Shown one piece after another: positions 51,539-59,604 of a stretch of DNA of 64,000 nucleotides (within the stretch, counting starts at the first letter, position 1; the number at the start of each line of letters is the position of its first letter). The stretch comes from an uncultured bacterium (lineage in GTDB: Bacteria > Bacillota_I > Bacilli_A > Erysipelotrichales > Erysipelotrichaceae). The notes beneath the pieces were generated by a model. That model did no database searches and was not told the DNA's origin. It saw only the letters and a list, made by a program, of their open reading frames with translations. The position numbers and the translations under genes were made by a program. The stretch covers positions 58,328-122,327 of the forward strand of contig CAINEY010000044.1 in assembly GCA_903847945.1 (NCBI GenBank). Reading direction: 5' to 3'.

Positions 51539-52191
51539 ACTTGACCATTACCGCCCGGGATAAAGTCCTGTTGAAGTGGTTAGGACTGGTCGTGGTGTTT
51601 GCCGCGTTCTGGCAATTTGTTTGGACACCCTTAAGCAACCACGTGAAGACCCTCGAAGACGAGAAGAAACTTTACGATGAAGCCGTATGGCTCGCCAAGG
51701 AAACCTTACCGACCTACGATACGCTTCAAAATGCGCTGACTCAACAGAAAGCGGATCTTGCGGATCAGTTTGAATCCTATTTTGATGATTTAACACCGGC
51801 TCAGATCGAAGCCTTCTTGGTTCCCCTCATCCGACAACATAACGGAAAGATCACCTACTTCCAAGCCACCACGAAAGCCGTAGTCATCCCTGCGGTCACG
51901 CTAAGGACCCGTGAAGCCCTGAGTTACCGCATCAAAGAGCTGGTCGATGAGTACAATGGAATCGTTCCTGTGGAAGGCGAGGTCCCGGTAACCGAATCTG
52001 AACTGTTGAAAACCCAGATCAGTTACGTGATCGACATGTCCTTCGACGATTACCTCGCCTTAACCGATACAATCGACGCTTTGGGCTTGTCTGTCCTGGT
52101 GGTCGGATCCTCCTACTCGATCGATGACGGACTCGCCAATTTCCTGTTTGATCTCTATAGCCTCAACAAAATCACGGAGCTTGCCCCATGA
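51535..52191 (+). CDS. PilO-like protein
   Basis: 218 residues: a short cytoplasmic start, one helix (~18-36), a coiled coil (~38-85) and a C-terminal ferredoxin-like domain, the layout of PilO/GspM. Sequence is divergent, so the call rests largely on layout and position between pilMN and pilB. The start overlaps the previous stop by four bases, and the stop overlaps the next start by four bases. Confidence 0.78.
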   Translation: MNLTITARDKVLLKWLGLVVVFAAFWQFVWTPLSNHVKTLEDEKKLYDEAVWLAKETLPTYDTLQNALTQQKADLADQFESYFDDLTPAQIEAFLVPLIRQHNGKITYFQATTKAVVIPAVTLRTREALSYRIKELVDEYNGIVPVEGEVPVTESELLKTQISYVIDMSFDDYLALTDTIDALGLSVLVVGSSYSIDDGLANFLFDLYSLNKITELAP

Positions 52192-53831
52192 AATTGACCC
52201 TCGATGAACTTTTAGTCAGTGAGAAGATCCTGACCCCGCAACAAATGGAAGCCGTGTCCCTGATCCAAAAGGAAACCGGACAGGCTACTTTCCACATCAT
52301 CCTCGATCAGAAATTCGCCAAAGAAAAAGATGTTTTACGTGTGTTAGCCAAATCCCTCAAGATGGAATTCATCGATAATCTGGCCTACAACGTGAATCCG
52401 GAAACTATCCGCGTCTTTCCTAAGAACCTTGCCTTTAAGTACCGTATGGTCCCTTTGAGAGTGGCTGAAGGCACCTTGACCTTGGCAACTGCTAATCCGT
52501 TCAATGTGGCCGCCATCGAAGACATCGCCATGATTACCGGAATCAGTGTTCAAACCGTGGTTTCCACCAAAGCTGAGATCGATCAAGCCCTGGATCGCTT
52601 ATACACCCCTCGCGCCATGGAGAAAGCCGAAACACCGGAAGAACCGGAAGTGGTCGATGAGGCTTCCCTCGAATCGTCCCCGGTCGTCAAGATCGTCAAC
52701 ACCCTGATCATCGAAGCCTACAAACGTAATGCCAGTGATATTCACCTGGAACCTGAAGCCAATCATACCCGAGTCCGATTCCGCATCGACGGGGATCTGA
52801 TCCATCACACCGACTTCGATCAGGATCGCCATTCCTTAGTCTCCACCCGCATCAAGATCCTGGCCGGACTCAACATCGCCGAGAAACGTATCCCGCAAGA
52901 CGGCAGTTTCCAGTTCACCCATGACTTCAAGAAGATCGACATCCGGGTCTCGTCATTACCCACCCCCTATGGGGAAAACATCGTCATGCGTTTACTGGGA
53001 GCCGACCAAAACATCGAGTACTCCTTAAGTGGTTTAGGGCTCTCCGAAAGTACGCTGAAAACCATTGAAAAAGCCATTCAGGTTCCTCACGGAATTATTC
53101 TGGTGACCGGTCCGACCGGTTCCGGAAAGACCACCACCTTGTATTCGATCTTAGCCAAACTAGCCGTTCCTACGGTCTCCATCAAGACCGTAGAAGACCC
53201 CATCGAACGCAAATTCGAAGGCATTACCCAAGTCCAAGTCAATCAAAAAGCCGGCTTGACGTTTGCGGCCGGGTTACGCTCCATCCTGCGTCAAGATCCC
53301 GACATCATCATGATCGGGGAAATCCGGGATACCGAAACAGCAGAAATCGCCATTCGTTCCGCCATTACCGGTCACTTGGTACTTTCGACCATCCACACCA
53401 ACGATGCCCTCTCGTCCGTCATTCGTCTGATCGACATGGGCATTGAACCCTTCAAGGTGGGTTCCTCCCTCGTCTGTGTCATTTCGCAGCGCTTGGTGAA
53501 GAAGATCTGTGTGCATTGTAAAGAGTTAATCGAGATCACCCCTGCCCAGCAGCGCCTTCTCAAGACCGACTTGACCCATATCCATCACGGGAAAGGCTGT
53601 ACCAAATGCAACCACACCGGGTACAGCGGCCGTATGGCGGTGTTTGAAACGGTCCTGATCGATTCGGCGTTGGAAGAGATGATCTCCAAGAATGCCGGCT
53701 TGGAAGCCATGCGCAATTATGCCCGGGATAAGGGAATTCCGATGTTGCGGGAAGAAGTCCTGCTCTTCATCGAAAAGGGCGTTACAACGGTCGATGAAGG
53801 CTTACGTATCCTCTATAACGTTGAAAACTAG
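52188..53831 (+). CDS. pilB: type IV pilus assembly ATPase (PilB/GspE)
   Basis: 547 residues. N-terminal MshEN/GspE N-domain (~1-140), then the ATPase: DIHLEPEANHTRVRFRIDG, Walker A GPTGSGKTTTLYS, Asp box VEDPIE, Walker B DPDIIMIGEIRDTETAEIA, His box LVLSTIHTNDA and the zinc tetracysteine CVHCK...CTKCNHTGYSGR. It powers pilus extension. No retraction ATPase (PilT) or prepilin peptidase is in the window, so these must lie elsewhere or be absent. Last gene of the operon. Confidence 0.96.
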   Translation: MKLTLDELLVSEKILTPQQMEAVSLIQKETGQATFHIILDQKFAKEKDVLRVLAKSLKMEFIDNLAYNVNPETIRVFPKNLAFKYRMVPLRVAEGTLTLATANPFNVAAIEDIAMITGISVQTVVSTKAEIDQALDRLYTPRAMEKAETPEEPEVVDEASLESSPVVKIVNTLIIEAYKRNASDIHLEPEANHTRVRFRIDGDLIHHTDFDQDRHSLVSTRIKILAGLNIAEKRIPQDGSFQFTHDFKKIDIRVSSLPTPYGENIVMRLLGADQNIEYSLSGLGLSESTLKTIEKAIQVPHGIILVTGPTGSGKTTTLYSILAKLAVPTVSIKTVEDPIERKFEGITQVQVNQKAGLTFAAGLRSILRQDPDIIMIGEIRDTETAEIAIRSAITGHLVLSTIHTNDALSSVIRLIDMGIEPFKVGSSLVCVISQRLVKKICVHCKELIEITPAQQRLLKTDLTHIHHGKGCTKCNHTGYSGRMAVFETVLIDSALEEMISKNAGLEAMRNYARDKGIPMLREEVLLFIEKGVTTVDEGLRILYNVEN

Positions 53832-53835
53832 TCAC

Positions 53836-53863
53836 TAAAACAAATCCATCAGGATTTGTTTTT
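53836..53863 (+). terminator. terminator of the pilus operon
   Basis: AAACAAATCC / GGATTTGTTT with an ATCA loop and T5. Confidence 0.88.
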
Positions 53864-53962
53864 ACTTCTGAAGAGCACATAGCCATTCAACAATTTTGTG
53901 AGTATTTGAGTTGTATCTGCGATTTCATAATGGTTAAATACCTTTACTAAAGGAGACCAATC

Positions 53963-54742
53963 ATGGAAAACAAGCTTCAAAAGTTAAAACGCTTTAATCT
54001 CATCATGGGTGGATTCCACCTGATCCAAGGGATCGCCATGCTTTTCTTGGCGACCACCGTCATCCAAAAGATTGCCGAATTCCAACCGGTGATTACCCAG
54101 AATTTCCTGCAGTTCAATCCGGCGACGCAGAGCCTGGAACTTGCCAGCAAAGAACTCTTCACCCTGCCCTTCGGCGTGTTGGTAGCCAGCTTCCTGCTGA
54201 TATCGGCCGTCGCTCACGGCGTCATCGTCTTGCGCGCCAAACAGTATTTCGAAGGCCTCCAGAAAGGCATCAACGTCTACCGCTGGTATGAATATGCCTT
54301 GAGCTCTTCTGTCATGATCGTCCTGATCTCGACTCTCTTTGGGATCTATGACATTGCCTCCCTGTCCTTGATCTTTGTGGTCAATGCCGCCATGAACCTG
54401 TTTGGTTTGGACATGGAACTCATCAATGCCGGTTCCACCAAAACCAAAGTCGACTGGCGTCCGTTCATCTTCGGATCCATTGCCGGTTTAGCGCCGTGGA
54501 TCGCGATCCTGCTCTACATGTTTGGTAACGGAAATTTCGACCAAGTGCCTTGGTTTGTCTGGGCCATCGTCGGCACCTACTTCGTGGCCTTCAACACCTT
54601 CCCTGTCAATATGGTCCTTCAGTACCTGCGGGTTGGGAAATGGAAAGATTACCTCTATGGCGAACGCACCTACATCGTGCTGAGCTTAGCGGCTAAATCG
54701 ATTCTGGCGTGGCTGGTGCTCTTCGGCGCCATGCAGCCCTAA
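53963..54742 (+). CDS. heliorhodopsin
   Basis: 259 residues with seven membrane helices. Heliorhodopsins are retinal-binding photoreceptors with the N-terminus inside, opposite to type 1 rhodopsins. The family signature YGERTYIVLSLAAKSILAW is clear: Lys245 should bind retinal. RWYEYALSSSVMIVLISTLFG places Glu110 as the counterion. FHLIQG and SAVAHGV carry the conserved His residues (19 and 85). FIFGSIAGLAPWI is also typical. AAAGGAG precedes the ATG, so it is well translated, and a strong terminator follows. No retinal-forming oxygenase is near; retinal may be taken up. Confidence 0.95.
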   Translation: MENKLQKLKRFNLIMGGFHLIQGIAMLFLATTVIQKIAEFQPVITQNFLQFNPATQSLELASKELFTLPFGVLVASFLLISAVAHGVIVLRAKQYFEGLQKGINVYRWYEYALSSSVMIVLISTLFGIYDIASLSLIFVVNAAMNLFGLDMELINAGSTKTKVDWRPFIFGSIAGLAPWIAILLYMFGNGNFDQVPWFVWAIVGTYFVAFNTFPVNMVLQYLRVGKWKDYLYGERTYIVLSLAAKSILAWLVLFGAMQP

Positions 54743-54750
54743 TCATCCTT

Positions 54751-54776
54751 AACGGGGAGTCCTCCCCGTTTTTCTT
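54751..54776 (+). terminator. terminator after heliorhodopsin gene
   Basis: AACGGGGA / TCCCCGTT with a GTCC loop, followed by TTTCTTT. Confidence 0.9.
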
Positions 54777-54781
54777 TGGCG

Positions 54782-54790
54782 TGGTATAAT
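54782..54790 (+). promoter_or_regulatory. extended -10 promoter of the PTS IIA gene
   Basis: TGG-TATAAT immediately after the preceding terminator; GAGGTG ribosome site at 54800-54805. Confidence 0.65.
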
Positions 54791-54808
54791 GAGCCCAATG
54801 AGGTGCTT

Positions 54809-55117
54809 ATGAATTCTCTCGAACAGACATCCTTTACGATCATCGCCCAGGCCGGCTCCGCCAAATCCACCTACCTGGATGCCTTGGAGGCTGCCAAACA
54901 GGCTGATGTTCCCAAAGCCCAAGCCCTCTTGGTGGAAGGCGACCAATTGCTGAGAACCGCCCATCAGGCTCACATGGAGGTTATCACCCAAGAAGCCAAC
55001 GGGAATACCCCGCCCTTCTCCCTCTTGCTCGTCCATGCGGAAGACCAAATCAACACCGCAGAAATCATTCGCATCCTGGTCAGTGAACTGATCGAACTGC
55101 ACACAAAAACCGGCTAA
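54809..55117 (+). CDS. PTS lactose/cellobiose-type IIA protein
   Basis: 102 residues. IIA(Lac/Cel) is a three-helix protein that passes phosphate from HPr to IIB. Present are the first-helix pattern [21 protein letters not shown], the middle [12 protein letters not shown] and the phosphorylation region [17 protein letters not shown], with the active His. No IIB, IIC or hydrolase lies nearby, so it either serves a distant transporter or is regulatory. ATG 54809 follows GAGGTG by 3-4 bases. It ends in a shared terminator. Confidence 0.92.
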   Translation: MNSLEQTSFTIIAQAGSAKSTYLDALEAAKQADVPKAQALLVEGDQLLRTAHQAHMEVITQEANGNTPPFSLLLVHAEDQINTAEIIRILVSELIELHTKTG

Positions 55118-55128
55118 GCCGGTTTTTT
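55105..55128. terminator. bidirectional terminator
   Basis: AAAACCGGC / GCCGGTTTT with a TAA loop; both convergent stop codons lie within it. Confidence 0.92.
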
Positions 55129-56379
55129 GGTGGGTTTGGGATGCGGTTTATGGCGATGGAAGCGTGAAGGATCCTTCGGTTTGGGTTGCGGGTGTTTCGG
55201 TAACGGTTTGGCCGATTGAGCTTGTTTGGGTGTGTACGAGGTCGGATCGACACTCAACGCATACGGATAACCCGACATGATCGGAATGGGCCGTTGAATC
55301 AGCTTGAGGATATCCCGCAAGAGCCCCGTCTCTTCCGCATCGCAGAACGAGAGCGCTGTCCCTCCCAGTCCCGCCCGCCCGGTACGACCAATCCGATGGA
55401 CATAGGTTTCCGGAACTTCCGGCAGATCATAAATCAAGACGTGGGAGAGCTCATCGATATCCAAGCCCCGAGCCGCAATGTCCGTAGCCACCAGGATGCG
55501 CACCTGACGCTCCTTGAAGGCTTTCAGGGCCGCTTGACGCGCATTTTGAGACTTGTTGCCGTGAATGGCAGCGGCCGGGATATTGGCCTTGAGGAGACCT
55601 CGGACGATCTTATCGGCTCCGTGCTTAGTGCGTGAAAAGATCAAAACCCGATCGGGATTGATCGACTTCAAAAGGTGCACCAGCAACAGCGGTTTATCGC
55701 TCTTGGCGACAAAGTAGAGCTGTTGCTGGATCGTTTCCACGGTCGTTGCCGACGGGGTGACTTCGACGCGAATGGGATCCTTGAGGATCGTATTGGCCAA
55801 CTGCGCGATCTCATCCGGCATGGTCGCCGAGAAGAAGAGCGTTTGACGCTGCACCGGAAGCAGATTGACGATGCGTTTCACATCGTGGATCATGCCCATA
55901 TCCAACATCTGATCGGCTTCATCCAAGACAAAGACACTGAGTTGATCCAAGCGGATGAACTTCTGTCCGATAAGGTCCAATAAACGTCCTGGTGTGGCCA
56001 CCAGGATATCGACCCCTTTCCCTAAGGCTTGTGTTTGCGGGTGTTGGGATACCCCGCCATAGATGACGGTGCTTTTAAACGGCAAGTGACGCCCATACGC
56101 TTTGAAACTGTCATCGATCTGAATCGCCAACTCCCGGGTCGGTGCCAAGATCAAGGCTTGGATAGGACGCTTGGGGGTGGTGGATCGTTTTAAGGTCGAG
56201 AGGATGGGAATCGCAAAGGCTGCGGTCTTACCGGTTCCGGTTTGGGCAATGCCCAAAAGATCTTTTCCAGTTAAAGCCGGTGGAATGGCTTGAGCCTGAA
56301 TCGGCGTGGCTTCCGTATAGCCTTCTTCGCGAAGGGCTTGTTGGATGGGTTGACTAAGTTGAAGTTGATTAAATTGCAT
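55114..56379 (-). CDS. DEAD-box RNA helicase (RhlE/CshA-like)
   Basis: 421 residues. Complete motif set: Q motif at the N-terminus, [11 protein letters not shown] (I), PTRELAIQI (Ia), DEAD in [12 protein letters not shown] (II), SAT (III), ARGLDI (V) and [10 protein letters not shown] (VI). The C-terminal ~45 residues are a Pro/Lys/His-rich basic tail for RNA binding. It probably works in ribosome assembly or mRNA decay. AAAGGA precedes the ATG. The promoter has a TGG-TATAGT extended -10 at 56409-56417. Confidence 0.95.
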   Translation of the reverse strand: MQFNQLQLSQPIQQALREEGYTEATPIQAQAIPPALTGKDLLGIAQTGTGKTAAFAIPILSTLKRSTTPKRPIQALILAPTRELAIQIDDSFKAYGRHLPFKSTVIYGGVSQHPQTQALGKGVDILVATPGRLLDLIGQKFIRLDQLSVFVLDEADQMLDMGMIHDVKRIVNLLPVQRQTLFFSATMPDEIAQLANTILKDPIRVEVTPSATTVETIQQQLYFVAKSDKPLLLVHLLKSINPDRVLIFSRTKHGADKIVRGLLKANIPAAAIHGNKSQNARQAALKAFKERQVRILVATDIAARGLDIDELSHVLIYDLPEVPETYVHRIGRTGRAGLGGTALSFCDAEETGLLRDILKLIQRPIPIMSGYPYALSVDPTSYTPKQAQSAKPLPKHPQPKPKDPSRFHRHKPHPKPTKKPA

Positions 56380-56408
56380 GACTTTCCTTTGTTAAAACTA
56401 ACCCGCAC

Positions 56409-56417
56409 ACTATACCA
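56409..56417 (-). promoter_or_regulatory. extended -10 promoter of the helicase gene
   Basis: Minus strand TGG-TATAGT, about 30 bases before the ATG at 56379. Confidence 0.5.
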
Positions 56418-56450
56418 CAGTTGCGGGACTTGTGCGGCCTAAATGTCTTC

Positions 56451-57023
56451 TTAGGGAGCGAAATCAAGACTGTTTTCAGACATTTGAGCGATGATCGCCA
56501 ACGATTCCACGTGAATCCCGGCTTCCCGCAAGCGTTGACCCCCCGGTTGAAATCCCTTCTCAATGACAATGCCAACCCCAACCAGTTCCGCTTGAGCCTG
56601 GTTGACCAGATTGACTAAACCCATTGCCGCTTCCCCGTTAGCCAAGAAATCATCGACGATCAACACGCGTTCACCCGGTTTCAGGTAAGCTCCATCCACA
56701 TGGATCAGATGCGTCGTTTGTTTCGTGTACGAGATCACCTGAGCACTGTAGCCCTGATCAAAGTGTTTGGAGGCCGGAAACTTCTTGGCGAAGACGGCCT
56801 TGACGCCTAAGGCTTTGGCCGTGAAGACGGCAATCGCAATCCCCGAGGCTTCCACCGTGAGCACTTTATCGATGCGTTCCCCAACAAACCGATGGGTAAA
56901 CTCCTCACCGATGGCATCCAAAAGCTGCGGATCGAGCTGATGATTGAGAAAGCCGTCCACTTTGAGGACGGCGTTGGGTAAGATCTTGCCTTCTGAAAGA
57001 ATGCGTTGTTTCAAGGGTTCCAT
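56451..57023 (-). CDS. xpt: xanthine phosphoribosyltransferase
   Basis: 190 residues, the normal length for Xpt. It converts xanthine and PRPP to XMP. Markers are FLNHQLDPQLLDAIGEEF at the start, VLTVEASGIA, and the PRPP loop RVLIVDDFLANGEA. The conserved FPASKHFDQGYSAQVISYTKQ stretch is also typical. The start lies one base after the stop of the membrane-protein gene and has no clear ribosome site, so it is coupled. No purine riboswitch is visible, unlike Bacillus xpt. Confidence 0.96.
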   Translation of the reverse strand: MEPLKQRILSEGKILPNAVLKVDGFLNHQLDPQLLDAIGEEFTHRFVGERIDKVLTVEASGIAIAVFTAKALGVKAVFAKKFPASKHFDQGYSAQVISYTKQTTHLIHVDGAYLKPGERVLIVDDFLANGEAAMGLVNLVNQAQAELVGVGIVIEKGFQPGGQRLREAGIHVESLAIIAQMSENSLDFAP

Positions 57024-57024
57024 G

Positions 57025-57651
57025 TTATTTGAAGTTCATGTGTGGGTATTGAGCTTCCATGAGCTCATCCCCGAAATACGTGTCGATCCACTGCTCGACG
57101 ATGTTGGAGGGGGCTTGGTCGTGGAAACGTTCATAGGCACGCCAACACACCATGGAGGTAAACAGGGCATCCCCCATCAAGAGCCAGAACACGACCTGGG
57201 TAACGATGATGGATTTGGGGGAATACCAGCGATCCATCCATTTTCGTAAGATCGGCCACAGGCGCATAAAGCCATACCCCATCAAACCCCATAGCATCGC
57301 ATAGGGAATCGTCGTTCGGCCATCAATATTGAGAAAGAGATTGGAGTATTCCCAGGAACGGCTGTTGAAGAGCCATTCTTCGATGTAGGAGAAGATGAAC
57401 TCGAAACCGCCGCCGATCAGAACCGCAATCCCGTATTGGATCCACCCGTTATACCGTCGGATGAGATGACCGATCAACACCATGAGGACAAAACCGAAGC
57501 CATAGACCGGTGTCATGGGCAGATACAGAATGCCTTGATGACCTTCCCAGGTTCCGCTTTGAATCAGGTCGACAATGACTTCGAAACAAAACCCGAAGAC
57601 GCTCATTCCCGTAAAGACCCAGACGAAATGGAAGAAAGCTTTGGATTTCAT
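57025..57651 (-). CDS. PF06541-type membrane protein (putative ABC transporter permease)
   Basis: 208 residues with five helices. The FGFCFEVIVD start, the ILYLPMTPVYGFG stretch and GGGFEFIFSYIEEWLFNSRSWEYS match the PF06541 family ('putative ABC-transporter type IV', formerly DUF1113), common in Firmicutes. GAGAGGG precedes the ATG. It shares an operon with xpt, which could hint at a purine-related role, though nothing else supports that. Confidence 0.83.
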   Translation of the reverse strand: MKSKAFFHFVWVFTGMSVFGFCFEVIVDLIQSGTWEGHQGILYLPMTPVYGFGFVLMVLIGHLIRRYNGWIQYGIAVLIGGGFEFIFSYIEEWLFNSRSWEYSNLFLNIDGRTTIPYAMLWGLMGYGFMRLWPILRKWMDRWYSPKSIIVTQVVFWLLMGDALFTSMVCWRAYERFHDQAPSNIVEQWIDTYFGDELMEAQYPHMNFK

Positions 57652-57737
57652 GGTTTCCCTCTCTTTCAGTGTAGCACGATGCCCCTTCCGTGCGTTGAGA
57701 TTTCGGTCAAGGGGGTGTTGAACGCCTGTGTTTGGAG

Positions 57738-57743
57738 TATAAT
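57738..57743 (+). promoter_or_regulatory. -10 box of pepF
   Basis: Perfect TATAAT 28 bases before the ATG at 57772; AAAGGA ribosome site in the leader. Confidence 0.6.
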
Positions 57744-57771
57744 AAAACCAATACCGACGAAAGGATCTTTT

Positions 57772-59571
57772 ATGAGTTCAAAACAAGTCTTGACCCGTGA
57801 CCAGGTACCCGTTCATCTGACCTGGGACACGACCGTGATTTACCCCAGTGATGACGCCTTTGAAGCCGCTTTTAAAGCCTGTGCCGAACAGGTAACGAAA
57901 GCTGCCTCGTTTAAAGGAACTTTGGCCTCTTCAGCGCAAGCGTTGAAAGCTGCCTTGGAGTACCGCAACGAGCTGGTGAAGCAGATCGAACAGCTCTATA
58001 CGTATTCCCATCTGCGTTCCGACGAAGATACGGCCAACGCCTTCTACCAAGGCCTTCAGAGCCGTGCCCGTTCGCTTTATGCGCAGATTGCGGAAGCCTT
58101 GAGTTTCTATGACACGGAGCTCTTGGAAGCCGATGAAGCCGTGGTTCGCAGCTATCTGACGCATCCGGATCTGGACATCTACAGTCATGAGTTCAATTTA
58201 CTGTTCAAGCGCAGAGCCCACATGCTGTCCGACAAGGAAGAAGCCTTATTGGCCGGAGCTTCCGAAGTCTTGGGCGGAGGAGCTCAGACCTTCTCCATCC
58301 TCAACAATGCTGATTTGAAGTTCCCGACCATTAAGAATGAAGCCGGAGAAGACGTACAGCTCTCCAACGGGCGCTATGTCCTCTTCCTGGAATCCAAGGA
58401 CCGCAAGGTTCGTGAAGCCGCCTTCAAAGCCATGTATGCGACCTACGGAGCCTTCAAGAACACGTTTGCCTCGACCCTAACCAACGGCATCAAAGCGCAC
58501 AACTTCAACGCCCGGGTTCGCAAGTTCAGCAGTGCCCGTGAATCAGCCCTCTTCGGCAATCACATTCCGGAAAGCGTCTACGATGCCTTGGTGAGTGCGA
58601 TCCACGAAGGACAGCCGCTCTTGCACAAGTACGTCGAATTGCGCCGCCGTGTCCTTAAACAGGACGATGTGCGCATGTATGACCTGTATGTCCCGATGGT
58701 CGACAATGTCGACTTGAAGTTTACCTACGAGGAAGCCAAGGACATTACCCTCAAAGCCTTAGCCGTGTTGGGTGACGATTATGTGTCTCACCTGAGAGAA
58801 GCCTTCGATAAGCGCTGGATCGATGTCCTGGAGAACCAAGGCAAACGTTCCGGAGCGTATTCGTCGGGATGTTACACCACCGATCCGTTTATCCTGCTCA
58901 ACTGGCAGGACAACCTGGATAACCTTTACACATTGGTCCATGAACTGGGTCACTCCCTGCATTCCTACTACACCCGCAAGACCCAACCCTTCATTTACGG
59001 GGATTACTCGATCTTCGTCGCCGAAGTGGCTTCCACAACCAATGAGAACCTCTTGACGGCGTACTTACTGAAGACTTATAAAGACCCCAAAGTCCAGGCC
59101 TACATCATCAACCATTACCTGGATGGCGTCAAAGGAACGGTCTTCCGTCAAACCCAGTTTGCCGAATTCGAACACTGGCTCCATAAAGCCGATCAAGATG
59201 GTCAAGCCCTCACCAGCGAATCAATCAGTGCCAAGTACGACGAAATCAACCGTCAGTACTATGGCTCAGGCATGACCTATGATCCGGAAATCGCCTTGGA
59301 ATGGGCTCGTATCCCTCACTTCTACTACAACTACTACGTCTACCAATACGCCACCGGCTTCAGCGCCGCCAGCGCCTTGGCCTACAAGATCCTGACCGAA
59401 GGGCAAGAAGCCGTAACGCGTTATCTCAACTTCCTGAAAGCCGGATCCAGCGTCACGCCGATCGAAGCCCTGAAGTTGGCCGGTGTCGACATGTCATCCA
59501 ATCAAGCGACCTTGGATGCCTTGAAGCTTTTCAAGGTTCGTCTGGATGAGTTCGAAGCGCTAATCAAGTAA
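57772..59571 (+). CDS. pepF: oligoendopeptidase F
   Basis: 599 residues, the normal length. An M3-family zinc peptidase that cuts short peptides in the cytoplasm. The zinc motif is LVHELGHSLHSYY with the third-ligand Glu in FVAEVASTTNE. N-terminal LTWDTTVIYPSDDAFEAAF and C-terminal FYYNYYVYQYATGFSAASALA and FLKAGSSVTPIEALKLAGVDM are typical. The frame extends far upstream (to 57436) but runs through the promoter and the opposite gene, so the ATG at 57772 is used, with AAAGGA upstream. Confidence 0.96.
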   Translation: MSSKQVLTRDQVPVHLTWDTTVIYPSDDAFEAAFKACAEQVTKAASFKGTLASSAQALKAALEYRNELVKQIEQLYTYSHLRSDEDTANAFYQGLQSRARSLYAQIAEALSFYDTELLEADEAVVRSYLTHPDLDIYSHEFNLLFKRRAHMLSDKEEALLAGASEVLGGGAQTFSILNNADLKFPTIKNEAGEDVQLSNGRYVLFLESKDRKVREAAFKAMYATYGAFKNTFASTLTNGIKAHNFNARVRKFSSARESALFGNHIPESVYDALVSAIHEGQPLLHKYVELRRRVLKQDDVRMYDLYVPMVDNVDLKFTYEEAKDITLKALAVLGDDYVSHLREAFDKRWIDVLENQGKRSGAYSSGCYTTDPFILLNWQDNLDNLYTLVHELGHSLHSYYTRKTQPFIYGDYSIFVAEVASTTNENLLTAYLLKTYKDPKVQAYIINHYLDGVKGTVFRQTQFAEFEHWLHKADQDGQALTSESISAKYDEINRQYYGSGMTYDPEIALEWARIPHFYYNYYVYQYATGFSAASALAYKILTEGQEAVTRYLNFLKAGSSVTPIEALKLAGVDMSSNQATLDALKLFKVRLDEFEALIK

Positions 59572-59574
59572 AAC

Positions 59575-59604
59575 AAAAACGGAATTCATTGAATTCCGTT
59601 TTTT
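59575..59604. terminator. bidirectional terminator
   Basis: AAAACGGAATTC / GAATTCCGTTTT with an ATT loop and T6. Confidence 0.93.

Noticed and set aside
57024..57100. Purine riboswitch before xpt, as in Bacillus
   Set aside because: xpt starts one base after an upstream gene and no conserved purine aptamer sequence is seen on either strand there or ahead of the operon.
57436..57771. Long upstream extension of the pepF frame
   Set aside because: It runs antisense to the PF06541 gene and through the pepF promoter and ribosome site; PepF homologues start at the ATG at 57772.
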